A DNA stretch of 64,000 nucleotides. It comes from Meghimatium bilineatum (Eukaryota > Mollusca > Gastropoda > Stylommatophora > Philomycidae). The stretch is taken from assembly GCA_034231615.1 (NCBI GenBank), contig CM067316.1, positions 64,007,353-64,071,352 of the forward strand. Direction: 5' to 3'. The position numbers and the translations under genes were made by a program. Shown one piece after another: positions 59,001 to 62,698 of this stretch; positions within the stretch are counted from its first letter, which is position 1, and each line of letters starts with the position of its first letter. The notes beneath the pieces were generated by a model. It was given only the letters and a program-made list of their open reading frames with translations. It was not told where the DNA came from and searched no databases.

Positions 59001-62000
59001 GTTTGCTGATATTTGTTGTGATGTTCTTGGCTAGGTCTGTTCTCAGCCTGCTTTCTAGATGTTTCCATCTCATTTTGCAGCTTTTCCAGTTCATCATTCC
59101 AGTAGGGTTTGTAGTTTTTGCGTGCCCCCCTGGGTATGGTTTTACTAGCAGCATGTAGTATACATCTATTAAATTCACTCACTGCTCTATTGATGTCTTT
59201 GTCCAAGTTCATGTCCTTAGCTAGAACACTGGTTAAATGCTGGTACATTTTCCAGTCTGCCCTCTTATAGTTCCACCTAGTGAGCGTGCTGCTGTCCTTG
59301 GTATATTCATTGTGAATTTCCAGAAATACTGGTCTGTGGTCACTACCCCCAAGCTGCTTTCCAACGACATGTGTGATGTTCCATTCCAGGCCTGGTGAGT
59401 AGAATGCCAGGTCTGGTGTAGAGGTGGTGTGCCATGCTCTCGAGTAGAAGGTTGGTGAGTCAGCTGGCTGGTTAATAAGAATGAGATTATTTTCATCCTG
59501 CCAGCTCTCAAGTTCCTCACCTCTCTTGTCGATATGATCATAGCCCCAGCTCTGAGAGTGGCTGTTGAAGTCACCACACACCATAAGCCTTTCTTTATCT
59601 GGAATTGTGTCTAGTGCCAATGGTTTATCATTTGGGCAGTAGTAGTTCAGGAGATGGAATTCTGCACTGTCTGTTTTTAGGTGGAGCATCTGGTATTCTG
59701 CCCCGTCCATGTATACTTCCAGCTGACATGCGCTGATATTGTTTTTAACTAGTGTCAGAATTCCACCCTTTCGCCTGTCTTTTCGGTCAGATCGGTAGCA
59801 CTGGTAGCCTCTGATTTTGAAGGCTATGTCGCTGCTGAGGTGTGTTTCTTGGATACAGCAAATATTAACTTGTTCTTCACTGAGGACATTTTCAAGTTCC
59901 AATTTTTTGCTGTATCCATCTCTTTTACTGTTGACACCCTTAGCATTCCAGTGCATTATTTTTATTGGTCGTTTGTTTGTTTGGCCAGTAGCTCTATTCC
60001 CTTGCCTCCTGGCTCCTCGGGGCAATTGAGAAGGACTTCCAGTAACTGAGGTTGGGCCCTTTCGAGGTATAGGGCCCGGCACCGTCCCTGCCTGAACGTC
60101 CGCCACAGGGCAGGCACCATAACATTTATTAGATGAAGACATGTTTCCATTGTGTTTTATGCGTGGCAACCTGATTATCTGTGCGCCTTTTTGGCTGGTT
60201 GCCTCCGTCTTCAGCACTCTGCTTACTTGGGCCGGACTATGGTCCTGCTCGAGTGGGAGTGCCCGACCAGTCTTAGTTTCCAGCCTCTGCTGGCTGAACT
60301 AAGCCCCATCACCACTTCAAGGTTCTGGCCTCGATGGGGGCTCTCTCAGTAAAAATCTCTCTTGTAGCAAGACCATGGTCCTATTAGATTTCCAGCAGGA
60401 TGTAGTCCAGAGAATGGAAATGCGCTATGTCACCGTTTTATTTGCATCTATGGCCCAACATATCCGTCTTCAACGGATTCCTCTTATTCCAACAAATTTA
60501 TTAGTATAAAAATGTGATACGTTTTCATATTTGATCAGATGAAAATAAGTGACATGTTAGATGAAGCAACTAAAAGTAAGAGACAGTAAAAGGGACTACA
60601 CAAAGTATAGAGGCATATCACCTATAAACCACATAGGAAAAATCTATAGTAAGATACTAGAGAGAAGGATGCACACATATATAGACCCACAGCTCAACAA
60701 CACACAATTAGGCTTTCAGAAAAATAAAAGCTGTACAGACCCTCAAACAACTTTTAGGAGCAACAGAACATAACCAAGACTTAATTCTGGCTTTCGTGGA
60801 TGAAAAGAAAGCTTTTGACAGTGAATAGAGCACAACTATAGATAACACTACAGACATACGGAGTCCCCCAATATCTGATATGCCTATGTCAGAGCATATA
60901 TGCCAATGGTCAATGTGCAGTAAGAATGATCACAGGTACATTGGATAATTTCCAAATTTCCTTGAGAGTGAGACAGGGATCTGTACTATCCCCCCTATTG
61001 TTCATAACATACATAGATCACACCTGCAAAGTAGCAAAGGCAACTGTTCACATCAACATCAACATAGATGGTAAAATCTCTTTAGACAAAAGCATGCATT
61101 GTTCAACCTGGTTATAACAGTTGTACATCTTGCTGGTCTGCAGGAGTTTGAGAGCGAACAAGTTTTCAAAAAGTCAGTTGAGGCATAAGACATTTGATGT
61201 GTTCAGATATTAACTTGTATTTTATGTTGCAGGCACCTCATCAAGTTTCAAGTCTTACAGCAAGTGGGGTAGCTTTGACAAACAAGATGATAGTTCTGCA
61301 GCAGCTGATACATCTGGTGGGGGGTTTACTCTAGCCCCTGCAGCCTCTTTAAAAACTGGTTCAGTCATGGACATCCTCGGTGCTGGAAAATGTAAGTATT
61401 TTAAAGATATTTTTATGACCCATTCGCAGTGATGGCCTATCTAGTAGAATTTTCCACCATCTAGGAGTCTGCTTCAAAAGGACAAAGGTACAATGTTCAC
61501 TGGCTTGTATTTTCCATCATCCATAGGGTGGGGGCCATTTGACAGAAGACAAAAGGAAGGAATTAAGACAAGACTTTTTTACATTTGACTGGATATCAAC
61601 TCATCCACCAACTTGTCATAATTTCCTACGACATGCAATGGAAGTCAAGAAACAAATGATTAAGAGCATCTCTATACCAACACTATGCTACCAATGCCAG
61701 ACTTGGCAACTGACATCTACACATAAGAGAAACATTGAAACTTTTGACAAATTTCATGGTTTGGCCACTTCATGAGATAGGCAGATGTGAAGAACATATT
61801 CACAACAGGCAAAATTGAATGTGAGAAAATATTACTTTGACAAAATGGCGCGGCAGGGAAACAACGACCTTGATACATAATGCTGTGGAGAGCTATGACC
61901 GCCTATGCCAGCAGGCATGACACATGATGATGATGAGTCCAGAGAATGGATTGCGTTGTCCTAGTGTACAACTGCCTGATGCATCCGACTTCAGCATAAC

Positions 62001-62343
62001 ATGGAACAGCCAACAACCACCCCCATAACCTCCTTAGTCTCCGATTATGGCATGCATGAAGTGTAAAAAGAATTGCCATTCTTTTCTCCGTTTCCGTTCT
62101 CAGAGACATGTGGATCCTTCATAATTGATATTTTATTGATATGTTTCCCTTTATCCTTCTGACGTATTATTATTTCATCAGCAATACCTGTCTCAAGCGG
62201 TGAGGACTTAATGGCCAAGTTTAAAAAGCCAGCTGGATCATGGGAATGTGACTCTTGTATGCTGGTCAATAAACCAGAGGCAACCAAATGTATTTGCTGT
62301 GACACTGCTAAACCTGGAGCTAAACAAGCACAGACAAGTTCTG
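26022..62343 (+). CDS. NUP153: Nuclear pore protein Nup153 (5' part; continues beyond the window)
   Basis: Nup153 sits in the nuclear basket of the pore and takes part in mRNA export, import-complex docking and Ran binding. Sixteen exons join in frame without a stop (2203 coding bases, about 734 codons). In order: MSSEGGKIKPKRRQ, matching the vertebrate GGKI start; KLRKSVKDLLIPSWL (vertebrate VTESVKNIVPGWL); RLWSPES; DSFNKSLFYPGKTRFGGASA (vertebrate SPFYPGKTTYGGAAA); TSSTAQRILETLDRMSTPLG (vertebrate TSSTARRILQSLEKMSSPLA); VIEVPSLR; FKFTSPI; LKTGSVMDILG; and a RanBP2-type zinc finger with C-x2-C...C-x2-C in KKPAGSWECDSCMLVNKPEA. Exon order follows the vertebrate protein. The remaining zinc fingers and the FG-repeat C-terminus must lie to the right. 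Introns of 0.8-6.7 kb carry most of the window's transposons. Confidence 0.94.
26094..27385. other. NUP153 intron 1, no recognised feature
   Basis: AT-rich intron without a clear repeat or ORF in this stretch. Confidence 0.4.
27386..27488. repeat. Pyrimidine-rich degenerate tandem repeat
   Basis: About three and a half units of ataccacccctccct plus a T-rich spacer, period near 30. Confidence 0.7.
28098..28112. repeat. TTAA-adjacent terminal motif
   Basis: ggtaaaggttaag matches the right end of the TTAA-flanked elements at 42922 and 47428. A second end, ttaacctttaggacc, is at 28470. They face outward, so they are not a simple pair. Confidence 0.35.
28640..28700 (+). repeat. SINE-B fragment
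   Basis: aaaaggggagcaaatattaa and ttccatgcatgttgt match the 5' part of SINE-B only. Confidence 0.6.
29108..29370 (+). repeat. SINE-B copy, best preserved
   Basis: Full-length reference copy: ggcctgaaaggggagcaaag, gcatgttgtagaaggcgact, tgtcaggccgaaaggtgcag, gactacatcctgctaatctg, and ending gaacgcagaagaagaag. No tRNA promoter boxes are evident. Confidence 0.9.
29371..29645 (+). pseudogene. LINE fragment, start of RT domain
   Basis: Reads NVRDLYNTWKI, then EELQVNEERPSQEEIENAIE and FLKKKNRQLDPDSIPA, matching the linker and first RT motif (usually AAGPDGIPAE). Broken by stops; SINE-B follows. Confidence 0.6.
29678..29945 (-). repeat. SINE-B copy
   Basis: Diverged copy: ggatgtagcccaaagaatgg, tctgggtcacttgaccctct, cttacaacgtgcatggaagg, ttcgggctctgg. 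Confidence 0.8.
30345..30450 (-). pseudogene. LINE C-terminal fragment
   Basis: Minus reading ETWIVNDQSTRTLRWEYIEV resembles the YGSETWVL...LEAWEMWLYR region of RTE-like LINEs. Confidence 0.45.
30451..30897. other. Intronic, no recognised feature
   Basis: No domain or clear repeat seen. Confidence 0.35.
30898..31155 (-). repeat. SINE-B copy
   Basis: Well preserved: cttcttctgcgtttgttctc, tttcggcctggcacatccga, cttttacgacatgcgtggaa, ttcgggccccgg. The leucine-zipper-like ORF across it is a by-product. Confidence 0.9.
31160..31225 (+). pseudogene. Short LINE fragment
   Basis: MIRTCIFPVAIYGSET followed by a stop matches the post-RT motif also seen at 41525 and 50965. Directly abuts SINE-B. Confidence 0.6.
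31226..31965. other. Intronic, no recognised feature
   Basis: AT-rich; includes a (TA)n run near 31745. No domain recognised. Confidence 0.35.
31966..32275 (+). pseudogene. RTE-like LINE C-terminal fragment
   Basis: Reads RRILHIQWRAKETNQ, then VNGKRMSMML and AVFRESIRKTTFRI, the end of an RTE-like ORF2, with several stops. Confidence 0.55.
32300..32520 (-). repeat. GATCCAGC-family LINE 3' fragment
   Basis: Contains ggttgttgatccagcagtct and gctgttgttttgtttcatat. Minus readings match 52494-52720. Confidence 0.6.
32765..32878 (+). CDS. NUP153: NUP153 exon 2
   Basis: 38 codons between ctcaatttcag and gtcagt, phase 0 to 0. Encodes TLFGKLRKSVKDLLIPSWLL, the amphipathic segment matching vertebrate ILSRVTESVKNIVPGWL. 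Confidence 0.9.
33058..33305 (-). repeat. SINE-B copy
   Basis: Diverged: aaatgtagtctgtagaatgg, taacctggcacatccttctg, cttcttacaacatgcatgga. Confidence 0.8.
33562..33742 (+). CDS. NUP153: NUP153 exon 3
   Basis: 181 bases between gttctcaag and gtaaaa, phase 0 to 1. Encodes ASLISATGNSLSAASQLHSR, then QSLQFVDLTQDQMEKNML. The upstream TGCAG at 33514 would give the wrong phase and a stop. Confidence 0.85.
33950..34460. other. Intronic, no recognised feature
   Basis: AT-rich; includes a G homopolymer near 33940 and the word tgctatttatagcaca. No repeat family assigned. Confidence 0.35.
34490..34609 (+). CDS. NUP153: NUP153 exon 4
   Basis: 120 bases between attgtccag and gtaagt, phase 1 to 1. Encodes ESYMGLRHTGKLPGVNRVAS, then DTHDEKLSTQDPDIPPPTS. 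Confidence 0.83.
34929..35012. repeat. 31-bp tandem repeat, 2.7 copies
   Basis: Unit tgatccagcggtcttcaggt plus tgtttggttgc, derived from the GATCCAGC family. Confidence 0.85.
35130..35200 (-). repeat. Penelope-like terminal fragment with hammerhead-like core (tentative)
   Basis: Reverse complement reads cctggataaggcttttcagt then tgaaacgtcacaaca, resembling the CTGATGA...GAAAC cores of hammerhead ribozymes in Penelope-like element termini. The first half is degenerate. Confidence 0.3.
35610..35790 (+). pseudogene. LINE RNase H C-terminal fragment
   Basis: HSDITDNKVAERLAKRGASK is the last RNase H motif of a LINE (compare GHSDVAGNE at 45745), followed by a stop and STREIWLN. Confidence 0.6.
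35809..36540 (-). other. Unidentified minus-strand open frames
   Basis: Two minus-strand frames (35809-36138 and 36202-36540) of about 110 codons each match no family I recognise. They may be remains of the DNA element whose TTAA end is near 36970. Not called as a gene. Confidence 0.25.
36690..36975 (+). repeat. TTAA-type element end (arm L)
   Basis: The reverse complement of this 290-bp block matches 41813-42105 (shared gttgttaaagat, tttaaataatatttgcacat, tgagaaagtggtaaagac). It ends aaaggttaa. Confidence 0.6.
37298..37442 (+). repeat. SINE-A copy
   Basis: Reads ccgctgaagatggatatgtc, ggactacatcctgctagaaa, gtgagaatgaatgctgaaga, with a GAAGAAGAA tail. Confidence 0.85.
37610..37783 (+). CDS. 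NUP153: NUP153 exon 5
   Basis: 174 bases between attttttag and gtaaat, phase 1 to 1. Encodes RLHMSESYLSDADDQSPEMT, then RIQNQSFNTSQT. Confidence 0.83.
37863..37955 (+). repeat. DDD/MSEPLMKH repeat, degraded copy
   Basis: Contains aagtgcttcatatgatg and tgtctgaacctctgatgaag. First of five intronic copies of this family. Confidence 0.6.
38220..38760. other. Intronic, no recognised feature
   Basis: No domain or repeat family assigned. Confidence 0.35.
38766..38860 (+). repeat. DDD/MSEPLMKH repeat copy
   Basis: gtgcttcagatgatgataaa to tctgatgaagcacttcataa. The ends are near-inverted (tgcttcagatg, ctgatgaagca). Confidence 0.7.
38960..39120 (-). repeat. SINE-B partial copy
   Basis: cattctcaaactcctgcaaa, aggatgtagtccggagaaag, gcgcctttcggcttgg; the 5' part is missing. 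Confidence 0.75.
39132..39179. repeat. Perfect 14-bp stem hairpin
   Basis: actacctacaccct and its exact complement separated by 20 bases. Sits between a SINE-B and a SINE-A copy. Function unknown. Confidence 0.9.
39196..39330 (+). repeat. SINE-A copy
   Basis: ctgctgaagttagatgtacc, ggactacatgctgctggaaa, cctgctacaagagaaattgc; the 3' part is altered. Confidence 0.8.
39420..39800. other. Intronic, no recognised feature
   Basis: No domain or repeat family assigned. Confidence 0.35.
39809..39918 (+). CDS. NUP153: NUP153 exon 6
   Basis: 110 bases between atatttcag and gtaaat, phase 1 to 0. Encodes AKRQRLWSPESNAQGKHLMS, then PVTEKPAFNSILLGSL; aligns with vertebrate PLWSPEAE...KPAFNLSAFGTL. Confidence 0.9.
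40340..40682. repeat. Degenerate 33-36-bp tandem repeat, about 10 copies
   Basis: Units of gtcactgaagactgatgtgg plus ctgtaaagataacct or ctagatagaactt; the last four are nearly identical. Confidence 0.9.
40890..41009 (+). CDS. NUP153: NUP153 exon 7
   Basis: 40 codons between tgtaacag and gtaaat, phase 0. Encodes SDSAVFGDSFNKSLFYPGKT, then RFGGASAERKTPLNT. The FYPGKT-(F/Y)GGA motif is diagnostic for Nup153. Confidence 0.94.
41500..41720 (+). pseudogene. LINE C-terminal fragment
   Basis: Contains the attagaacaagcatattgcc block (compare MIRTCIFPVA at 31160), then further decayed RTE-like sequence. Confidence 0.5.
41813..42922. mobile_element. TTAA-flanked piggyBac-like non-autonomous element (tentative)
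   Basis: TTAA at both ends with TIRs ttaacctttgg and, inverted, ttaacctttac. The left 290 bp recurs inverted at 36690-36975. A LINE 3' fragment lies inside. No intact transposase; a minus reading CDSDDEFWE could be an acidic transposase N-terminus. Confidence 0.4.
42185..42425 (+). pseudogene. LINE 3'-terminal fragment (HILQDC family)
   Basis: Open across SDTDECPHGSGTQTSEHILQ, then DCPTYRDSRPG and LTTGLTI with a stop; sister of 905-1140. The tail has lost its GAA tract. Confidence 0.7.
42930..43500. other. Intronic, no recognised feature
   Basis: Only a short local duplication (cctgaattttc.gtatgtgc twice near 43400-43490). Confidence 0.4.
43541..43663 (+). CDS. NUP153: NUP153 exon 8
   Basis: 41 codons between tttttccacag and gtaagt, phase 0. 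Encodes SSLPLRKQVRAHNVSNNISA, then TTSSTAQRILETLDRMSTPL; very close to vertebrate TSSTARRILQSLEKMSSPL. Confidence 0.94.
43768..43905 (+). repeat. SINE-B 5' partial copy
   Basis: gggccgaaaggggagcaaag through atgactaaggaaggtat and cccatttatagtc; 3' half absent. Confidence 0.7.
44052..44175 (+). repeat. SINE-A copy with internal deletion
   Basis: gaagacggatgtgtcaggcc, then directly to ctgctggaaatctagtagga and tgagaatgaacgctgaagaa; about 40 bases are missing. Confidence 0.85.
44265..44355 (+). repeat. Repeat shared with 20985-21075
   Basis: Common blocks tgcagcaccttgt, aaatgcagca and cggagagtagctagaaagtc. Identity unknown; probably a LINE 3' piece. Confidence 0.6.
44476..44488. repeat. Target-site duplication, left
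   Basis: aattggatgtaat, repeated exactly at 45228-45240 on the other side of the truncated LINE. Confidence 0.9.
44489..45227 (-). mobile_element. 5'-truncated copy of the 4-kb LINE
   Basis: 739 bp, about 98% identical by eye to 56288-57030. Covers most of RNase H from VYIEYPHKPRDTIRTPTG to the end (HILQECSEHET, LQKTVSFIKE). Two single-base insertions, near 44987 and 45115, shift the frame. The 3' end is GAA-rich; 13-bp target-site duplications flank it. Confidence 0.95.
45449..45508 (+). CDS. NUP153: NUP153 exon 9
   Basis: 20 codons between cttgacag and gtaagt, phase 0. DAKKIPVSAESSNDSVLTFT aligns with vertebrate DAKRIPS directly after the exon 8 homologue. Confidence 0.82.
45690..45870 (+). 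pseudogene. LINE RNase H C-terminal fragment
   Basis: FPGHSDVAGNEVV then a frameshifted tail; related to 35610-35790. Confidence 0.6.
46022..46255 (+). repeat. DDD/MSEPLMKH repeat copy
   Basis: Reads GDGASASDDDTFMSDFDGEN, then PVMSEPLMKHFI and a stop. Continues with gttaacctgtgtgctgttgg and ccgcctgccatgataggtga. Confidence 0.8.
46539..47428. mobile_element. TTAA-flanked piggyBac-like non-autonomous element (tentative)
   Basis: TTAA at both ends, TIRs ttaacctttacg and inverted ttaacctttag. The right arm shares aaaaaagaattcaggccc-type sequence with 36900-36970, in reverse relation to the 41.8 kb element. Contains an 85-codon open frame (46576-46833) of unknown nature and a run of 21 C (47211-47231). 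Confidence 0.4.
47425..47629 (+). repeat. 205-bp direct repeat, copy 1
   Basis: Starts ttaagtaagacgaagcaagg; about 95% identical to 49446-49649. Confidence 0.9.
47633..47835 (+). repeat. DDD/MSEPLMKH repeat copy
   Basis: acaaggagatgtgcaagtac, tgactttgatggagagaatc, ctgaacctctgatgaagcac; frame broken. Confidence 0.75.
48184..48425 (+). repeat. DDD/MSEPLMKH repeat copy
   Basis: gagaagatggtgtaagtgct through gatgaagcacttcatttaaa to gacaggtgactaagac. Very close to 46022-46255. Confidence 0.8.
48470..48529 (+). CDS. NUP153: NUP153 exon 10
   Basis: 20 codons between tgttgccag and gtatgg, phase 0. PSSYRRTSLQAARSITRPLQ sits where vertebrates have YPPVQRLMTPKPVSIATNRS. Short and less conserved, but splice sites and phase fit. 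Confidence 0.75.
48580..48735 (+). mobile_element. Solo 5' end of the 4-kb LINE family
   Basis: Starts ccccatcgaggtcaac and follows the LINE 5' UTR (aggctggaaactaagatt, tcgagcaggact). No coding or 3' part follows. Confidence 0.65.
49008..49445 (-). mobile_element. Internally deleted LINE: 5' UTR joined to 3' end
   Basis: 49008-49238 matches the LINE 3' end (compare 56300-56530: ccagtgttgtttc, ccaatcttgaact). 49239-49445 matches its 5' region (compare 60045-60290: tttcgagg.atag, agagcaggcaccataaca, ggttgcctcc). About 3.4 kb between is missing, with a few bases of microhomology at the join; the first 55 bases of the 5' end are also gone. Confidence 0.8.
49446..49649 (+). repeat. 205-bp direct repeat, copy 2
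   Basis: See 47425-47629. Begins where the chimeric LINE ends. Confidence 0.9.
49660..50135 (-). pseudogene. LINE RNase H to C-terminal fragment
   Basis: Minus readings IQWISSHCNIK and HLRTGHNKMRHFY match the RNase H end and the tail that follows it. Highly decayed. Confidence 0.5.
50337..50507 (+). CDS. NUP153: NUP153 exon 11
   Basis: 57 codons between gatgccag and gtgaga, phase 0. LPSRGPPTSQHQALAQAVIA, then an acidic MLDDDHDDDDRIGKLVMTVS. Confidence 0.85.
50528..50665 (-). repeat. SINE-B partial copy
   Basis: cttcttctcagcttgttctc, gaatgtagtccttatagtgg, accattcagcctggcacatg. Confidence 0.7.
50955..51345 (+). pseudogene. RTE-like LINE C-terminal fragment
   Basis: KACIFPVAIYVYES, then EMIVKENWLISMFLSRKLQY, YFDHIKYYESPESSIM and AIKDHLNMTVTEAERLVQDQ. 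Well preserved family signature, frameshifted. Confidence 0.75.
51346..52280. other. Intronic, no recognised feature
   Basis: AT-rich, no repeat family assigned. Confidence 0.35.
52284..52448 (+). CDS. NUP153: NUP153 exon 12
   Basis: 55 codons between ttttctacag and gtcagt, phase 0. QLFCPMESTGNSEIVKPTVS, then FGKMKAKRFSQHVSSAGTD; compare vertebrate GGKMRRERTRFVASKP. Confidence 0.88.
52494..52998 (-). pseudogene. LINE C-terminal tail plus GATCCAGC-type 3' region
   Basis: Minus reading GRKDQSIIFRLRTKHVQLNN, then HTPGCQMWTHPYETVDHHLF (the cysteine-histidine tail), followed by NALHWMTSEK. The distal part is the GATCCAGC repeat seen elsewhere, linking that repeat to this LINE family. Confidence 0.65.
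53307..53640. repeat. SINE-A cluster in alternating orientation
   Basis: Minus fragment (53307-53335), plus copy (53336-53495), minus copy (53496-53640), sharing tails head to head. Confidence 0.8.
53845..54051 (+). CDS. NUP153: NUP153 exon 13
   Basis: 69 codons between aaaattgcag and gtgagg, phase 0. VIEVPSLRTDFTLPISSMGP, then IPLKFVFSTPIDQKRQVHGQ; compare vertebrate MEVPVLPKISLPITSSSLP and FNFSSP. Confidence 0.9.
54085..54245 (-). repeat. SINE-A copy
   Basis: Full-length: ttcattctcaaactcccgct, gtagcaggaccattgtccta, tttatttgtgccaatggtcc. Confidence 0.88.
54300..54500 (-). repeat. tRNA-derived SINE
   Basis: Reverse complement has tggttagcacactgg (A-box-like) and gggttcattcccca (B-box-like), then a body with tttttcagatcgcaatggca and agaattaatcc. 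Confidence 0.6.
54546..55180. other. Intronic, no recognised feature
   Basis: AT-rich, no repeat family assigned. Confidence 0.35.
55187..55391 (+). CDS. NUP153: NUP153 exon 14
   Basis: 205 bases between gtatctacag and gtaaat, phase 0 to 1. SFKFTSPIKTLQTKTSAVGA, then a serine/alanine/proline-rich stretch; compare vertebrate MFKFSSPIVKSTEAN. Confidence 0.88.
55426..55900 (-). pseudogene. RTE-like LINE 3' end
   Basis: Minus reading MLHLFYINVWLRHMNNKQLE, then DRINAFEMWLCRRIGRTSWG. It ends with the attgcagcc.acctttgttg..gaaacgg-type terminus seen in sense at 16085-16140. Confidence 0.7.
56245..56280 (-). repeat. SINE-A, part 1 (interrupted by LINE)
   Basis: ttcttcttcagcgttcattc through cttcc, then the target-site duplication gctctctcag (56271-56280). 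Continues at 60340. Confidence 0.9.
56318..57145 (-). CDS. LINE ORF, RNase H domain and zinc-knuckle tail (after in-frame stop)
   Basis: In frame with the upstream ORF, directly after a TAG. RNase H cuts the RNA strand of the cDNA hybrid. The four catalytic acidic residues are present: VYTDGSA, NNYDAEIQAI, FLTDARSV and GNEKADQLAKEG, plus the histidine in WIPSHCG. The C-terminal tail reads HNRLRSHMYTKFKIGN, then CTCGQAAQSAKHILQEC, a cysteine-histidine knuckle common to this LINE class. Ends KETELQI with a stop. Alone it has no ATG start, so it needs readthrough or is lost. Confidence 0.9.
   Translation of the reverse strand, partial: NSVQRRTVTLSFLDEEYPQDIWVRVYTDGSAQNAVRNGGAGVYIEYPHKPRDTIRTPTGKFCNNYDAEIQAITVAAKKLLNSNSDLQPVVFLTDARSVLQALQSGKLTDLKKLLSELSYQYRVTMQWIPSHCGIPGNEKADQLAKEGAAEDQPDIPITYHQKKQMIKSIRKPQTPTQDDYHIMNRPEQVIILRLRTGHNRLRSHMYTKFKIGNTAMCTCGQAAQSAKHILQECSEHETLRQKYWPEETTLESKLYGTLYELQKTVSFIKETELQI
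57146..60142 (-). CDS. LINE ORF, apurinic endonuclease and reverse transcriptase
   Basis: 998 codons from the first in-frame ATG (MSSSNKCYGACPVADV) to a TAG. The frame is open further upstream, but only to a GTG (60217). A basic linker leads to the endonuclease: KIMHWNAKGVNSKRD, ICCIQETHL, GDFNSHSQSWG and GGSDHRPVFLEI, the catalytic set of APE-type nucleases. The RT follows: KSPGADGVSNEMIRN, YRPISLTSCICKTMERIIN, AWIDLRKAFDKVW, LRHGVPQGGVLSPTLF and AMYADDLVIW (57968-57940), then thumb KPTYLGVTFDDKLTWKQHI-type motif PTYLGVTFDDKLTWKQHI. All key residues are intact. The ORF ends ILSEDE at TAG 57148-57146. Codon use and intactness suggest a young copy. Confidence 0.93.
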   Translation of the reverse strand: MSSSNKCYGACPVADVQAGTVPGPIPRKGPTSVTGSPSQLPRGARRQGNRATGQTNKRPIKIMHWNAKGVNSKRDGYSKKLELENVLSEEQVNICCIQETHLSSDIAFKIRGYQCYRSDRKDRRKGGILTLVKNNISACQLEVYMDGAEYQMLHLKTDSAEFHLLNYYCPNDKPLALDTIPDKERLMVCGDFNSHSQSWGYDHIDKRGEELESWQDENNLILINQPADSPTFYSRAWHTTSTPDLAFYSPGLEWNITHVVGKQLGGSDHRPVFLEIHNEYTKDSSTLTRWNYKRADWKMYQHLTSVLAKDMNLDKDINRAVSEFNRCILHAASKTIPRGARKNYKPYWNDELEKLQNEMETSRKQAENRPSQEHHNKYQQTKAKFQRAKLQARRNSWKEKTESLNLERDTRKLWKLVKQLNDDGTGRNTRITLYKDRNILTGKHAADYFADSFAEDNNVKVSPDKQQEVRANQQNIGQNEPIPEVMEAPITMRELEHAISKLKMKKSPGADGVSNEMIRNLGIAARAKLLQIFNTSWSTGNVPQAWREAIMIPLLKSEKDGNTVSNYRPISLTSCICKTMERIINLRMQWYLESENLLVSQQAGFRQCYSTEDRATYLSQEIEDAFQDKKLVLAAWIDLRKAFDKVWKEGLLKKLRNCRVSSRMYKWVKAYLHNRRARVQLDGRKSKKVLLRHGVPQGGVLSPTLFLVYINDLVAELPHGIKVAMYADDLVIWCTEEHATVATKQIQRAIDALTLWANRWCVSINTDKCSTTLFTLSPKQKAGHIKIDGELLKEDKQPTYLGVTFDDKLTWKQHINKATTKARRKLAILRKLSGTTWGASGNILSKVYQQGIRPHLEYGSAAWCPASNTTLQDLDKVQNQALRIMLGAMKSTPIAEMQKMGRMQTLGERRDTKVLIQAEKFQCMPSHPMKERFQNLAMGRLKRSSFIHQAKRLRRQLTDLPEVDSPLRSVPEQTPWSERHGMPIYIQTHVRGILSEDE
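60340..60480 (-). repeat. SINE-A, part 2, with right target-site duplication
   Basis: gctctctcag (60340-60349), then ctctcttgtagcaagaccat, aggatgtagtccagagaatg and the SINE 5' part. Completes 56245-56280. Confidence 0.9.
60541..61130 (+). pseudogene. RTE/L1-like reverse transcriptase fragment
   Basis: YRGISPINHIGKIYSKILER, then NNTQLGFQKNKSCTD, DEKKAFD and VRQGSVLSPLLFITYID: RT motifs in order but frameshifted. The YADD motif is lost. Confidence 0.75.
61233..61391 (+). CDS. NUP153: NUP153 exon 15
   Basis: 159 bases between atgttgcag and gtaagt, phase 1 to 1. TSSSFKSYSKWGSFDKQDDS, then ASLKTGSVMDILGAGK; vertebrates have LKEGSVLDILKSPGF just before the zinc fingers. Confidence 0.92.
61440..61625 (-). 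repeat. LINE-derived repeat shared with 62880-63020
   Basis: Shared tttgacagaagacaaaag, gaattaagacaaga and ggatatcaactcatcca. Confidence 0.65.
61630..61925 (+). pseudogene. LINE C-terminal fragment with (GAT)n tail
   Basis: VKKQMIKSISIPTLCYQCQT, then FHGLATS, and ending acacatgatgatgatgag. Confidence 0.55.
61930..62100 (-). repeat. SINE-B partial copy
   Basis: gtccagagaatggattgcgt, gatgcatccgacttcagcat, ctccttagtctccgattatg. Confidence 0.75.
62182..62343 (+). CDS. NUP153: NUP153 exon 16, first RanBP2-type zinc finger
   Basis: 162 bases between tatttcatcag and gtaagt, phase 1 to 1. IPVSSGEDLMAKFKKPAGSW, then ECDSCMLVNKPEATKCICCD and TAKPGAKQ. Cysteines C-x2-C...C-x2-C with W and N placed as in Ran-binding fingers. 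More fingers should follow outside the window. Confidence 0.95.
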
Positions 62344-62698
62344 GTAAGTTACCTATGTTGAAATCAGTTTTATCATCCTTATATGTTTCTCCATCTAGAC
62401 ACGTTAACATGACAGACAAGACAGTTCAACTGTCATACAAGCTTGTGATATTTCTGATGTGAAAGGATATTTCATTATTTTTATCATAGTAGTACAACAA
62501 GCATCACTCAATGTTATTGCCTATGTGTTGCCAGGACCTGTAAGGAGAACACAGAATACTGACATTTGCCTGCTAAACATGGTAAACTAGGGAGATAGTT
62601 TTAATTGTTTATCCATCACATGATGATGATGACCATTTGTTACATCTACTTTTGCATTCAGATAAAAGATATGTCTGTGCCTATGAGTTCATAGATGG

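Larger units (their letters stand above)
56281..60339 (-). mobile_element. Nearly complete I/Ingi-like non-LTR retrotransposon, 4059 bp
   Basis: Bounded by perfect 10-bp target-site duplications (gctctctcag at 56271-56280 and 60340-60349), so both ends are exact. The 5' end is ccccc then atcgaggccag, a 197-bp leader precedes the first ATG (60142), and the 3' end is a short UTR with GAAGAAGAAG. It carries one ORF with endonuclease, RT and RNase H and no separate ORF1, as in Ingi-type elements. Inserted in a SINE-A copy within NUP153 intron 14, antisense to the gene. Confidence 0.95.

Noticed and set aside
60143-60217. Upstream start of the LINE ORF at 60217
   Set aside because: That codon is GTG; the first in-frame ATG is at 60142.
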